Translations under genes and position numbers: made by a program
From: Bacteriovoracaceae bacterium UBA7695
Lineage (GTDB): Bacteria; Bdellovibrionota; Bacteriovoracia; Bacteriovoracales; Bacteriovoracaceae
Direction: 5' to 3'
DNA: 5,716 nt
NCBI GenBank assembly: GCA_002482685.1
Contig: DLGL01000009.1
Span: forward strand, 49,528-55,243
The notes under the pieces: generated by a model
What the model was told of the DNA's origin: nothing
Database searches by the model: none
Seen by the model: only the letters and a program-made list of their open reading frames with translations
Shown here: positions 5,493 through 5,716 of the stretch, one piece after another
Layout: each line of letters starts with the position of its first letter
How positions within the stretch are numbered: position 1 is the stretch's first letter

Positions 5493-5716
5493 TCAGTGTC
5501 TTGGAGGTGAGAGACTAGGCTTATTGTAAGGGTGAATTTTGAGGAGACCCAGATAGGAGGCCAAAAGACAGAGCATATATCCAGGATCAACCTCATTCTT
5601 TCGAAATGAAAATTTGGCACTTTTTGGATGCTGATGGTGATTATTCTGAAAACCTTCTCCAAATACCAACCAGGCCACTAAATGATTATTCGTTGAATTA
5701 TCAGGAGTGTCGAAGT
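5493..5716 (-). CDS. Membrane fatty-acid (acyl-CoA-type) desaturase, C-terminal part
   Basis: Only the last 73 residues are inside the window; the gene begins beyond the right edge. The visible part contains D-N-S-T-N-N-H-x-V-A-W-L, then F-G-E-G-F-Q-N-N-H-H-Q-H-P-K-S-A-K-F and N-E-V-D-P-G-Y. These match the last histidine box and the following W-E-I-D-P segment of stearoyl-CoA/delta-9 desaturases, di-iron membrane enzymes that put a double bond into fatty acyl chains. The usual H-N-N-H-H is Q-N-N-H-H here. The frame ends in TGA at 5493-5495, 99 nt before the urate hydroxylase start. It shares strand with the urate operon but has no obvious functional link to it. Substrate (acyl-CoA, acyl-ACP or phospholipid-bound chain) cannot be told from this fragment. 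Confidence 0.88.
   Translation of the reverse strand, partial: FDTPDNSTNNHLVAWLVFGEGFQNNHHQHPKSAKFSFRKNEVDPGYMLCLLASYLGLLKIHPYNKPSLSPPRH

Overview
All four genes lie on the minus strand and read right to left. Reading from the right edge, the window holds (1) the C-terminal end of a membrane fatty-acid (acyl-CoA type) desaturase, (2) a 99-nt non-coding gap with a possible promoter, and (3) a tight three-gene unit for urate breakdown: a PuuD-type membrane urate hydroxylase, a 5-hydroxyisourate hydrolase (HIUase), and a very large fusion protein that runs off the left edge. No gene on the plus strand is credible, and I see no RNA genes, insertion sequences or CRISPR arrays.

The pathway logic is coherent. 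Urate is oxidised to 5-hydroxyisourate (PuuD-like protein), hydrolysed to OHCU (HIUase) and decarboxylated to (S)-allantoin (OHCU decarboxylase domain inside the fusion). Allantoin breakdown can end in glyoxylate, which malate synthase, the N-terminal domain of the same fusion, condenses with acetyl-CoA to give malate. The fusion thus carries one enzyme from the middle of the pathway and one from its exit. Enzymes for the steps from allantoin to glyoxylate are not recognisable in this window.

Two architectures stand out. First, the fusion (at least 1135 residues, one uninterrupted frame) reads malate synthase, then OHCU decarboxylase, then a serine beta-lactamase/penicillin-binding-protein-type hydrolase domain; key catalytic residues of all three can be found. 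Second, the urate hydroxylase lacks the C-terminal cytochrome c domain (no CXXCH) known from characterised PuuD and instead has a linker followed by a periplasmic blue-copper-like domain with an H...C-x2-H-x2-M ligand pattern like amicyanin. This suggests that electrons from urate leave through copper rather than heme.

The window suggests a Gram-negative, aerobic bacterium with moderate GC (mid-40s percent by eye) and lysine-rich proteins. A member of the Bdellovibrionota (Bacteriovorax/Peredibacter-like) would fit, but this is a guess from composition and gene style, not from any marker gene.
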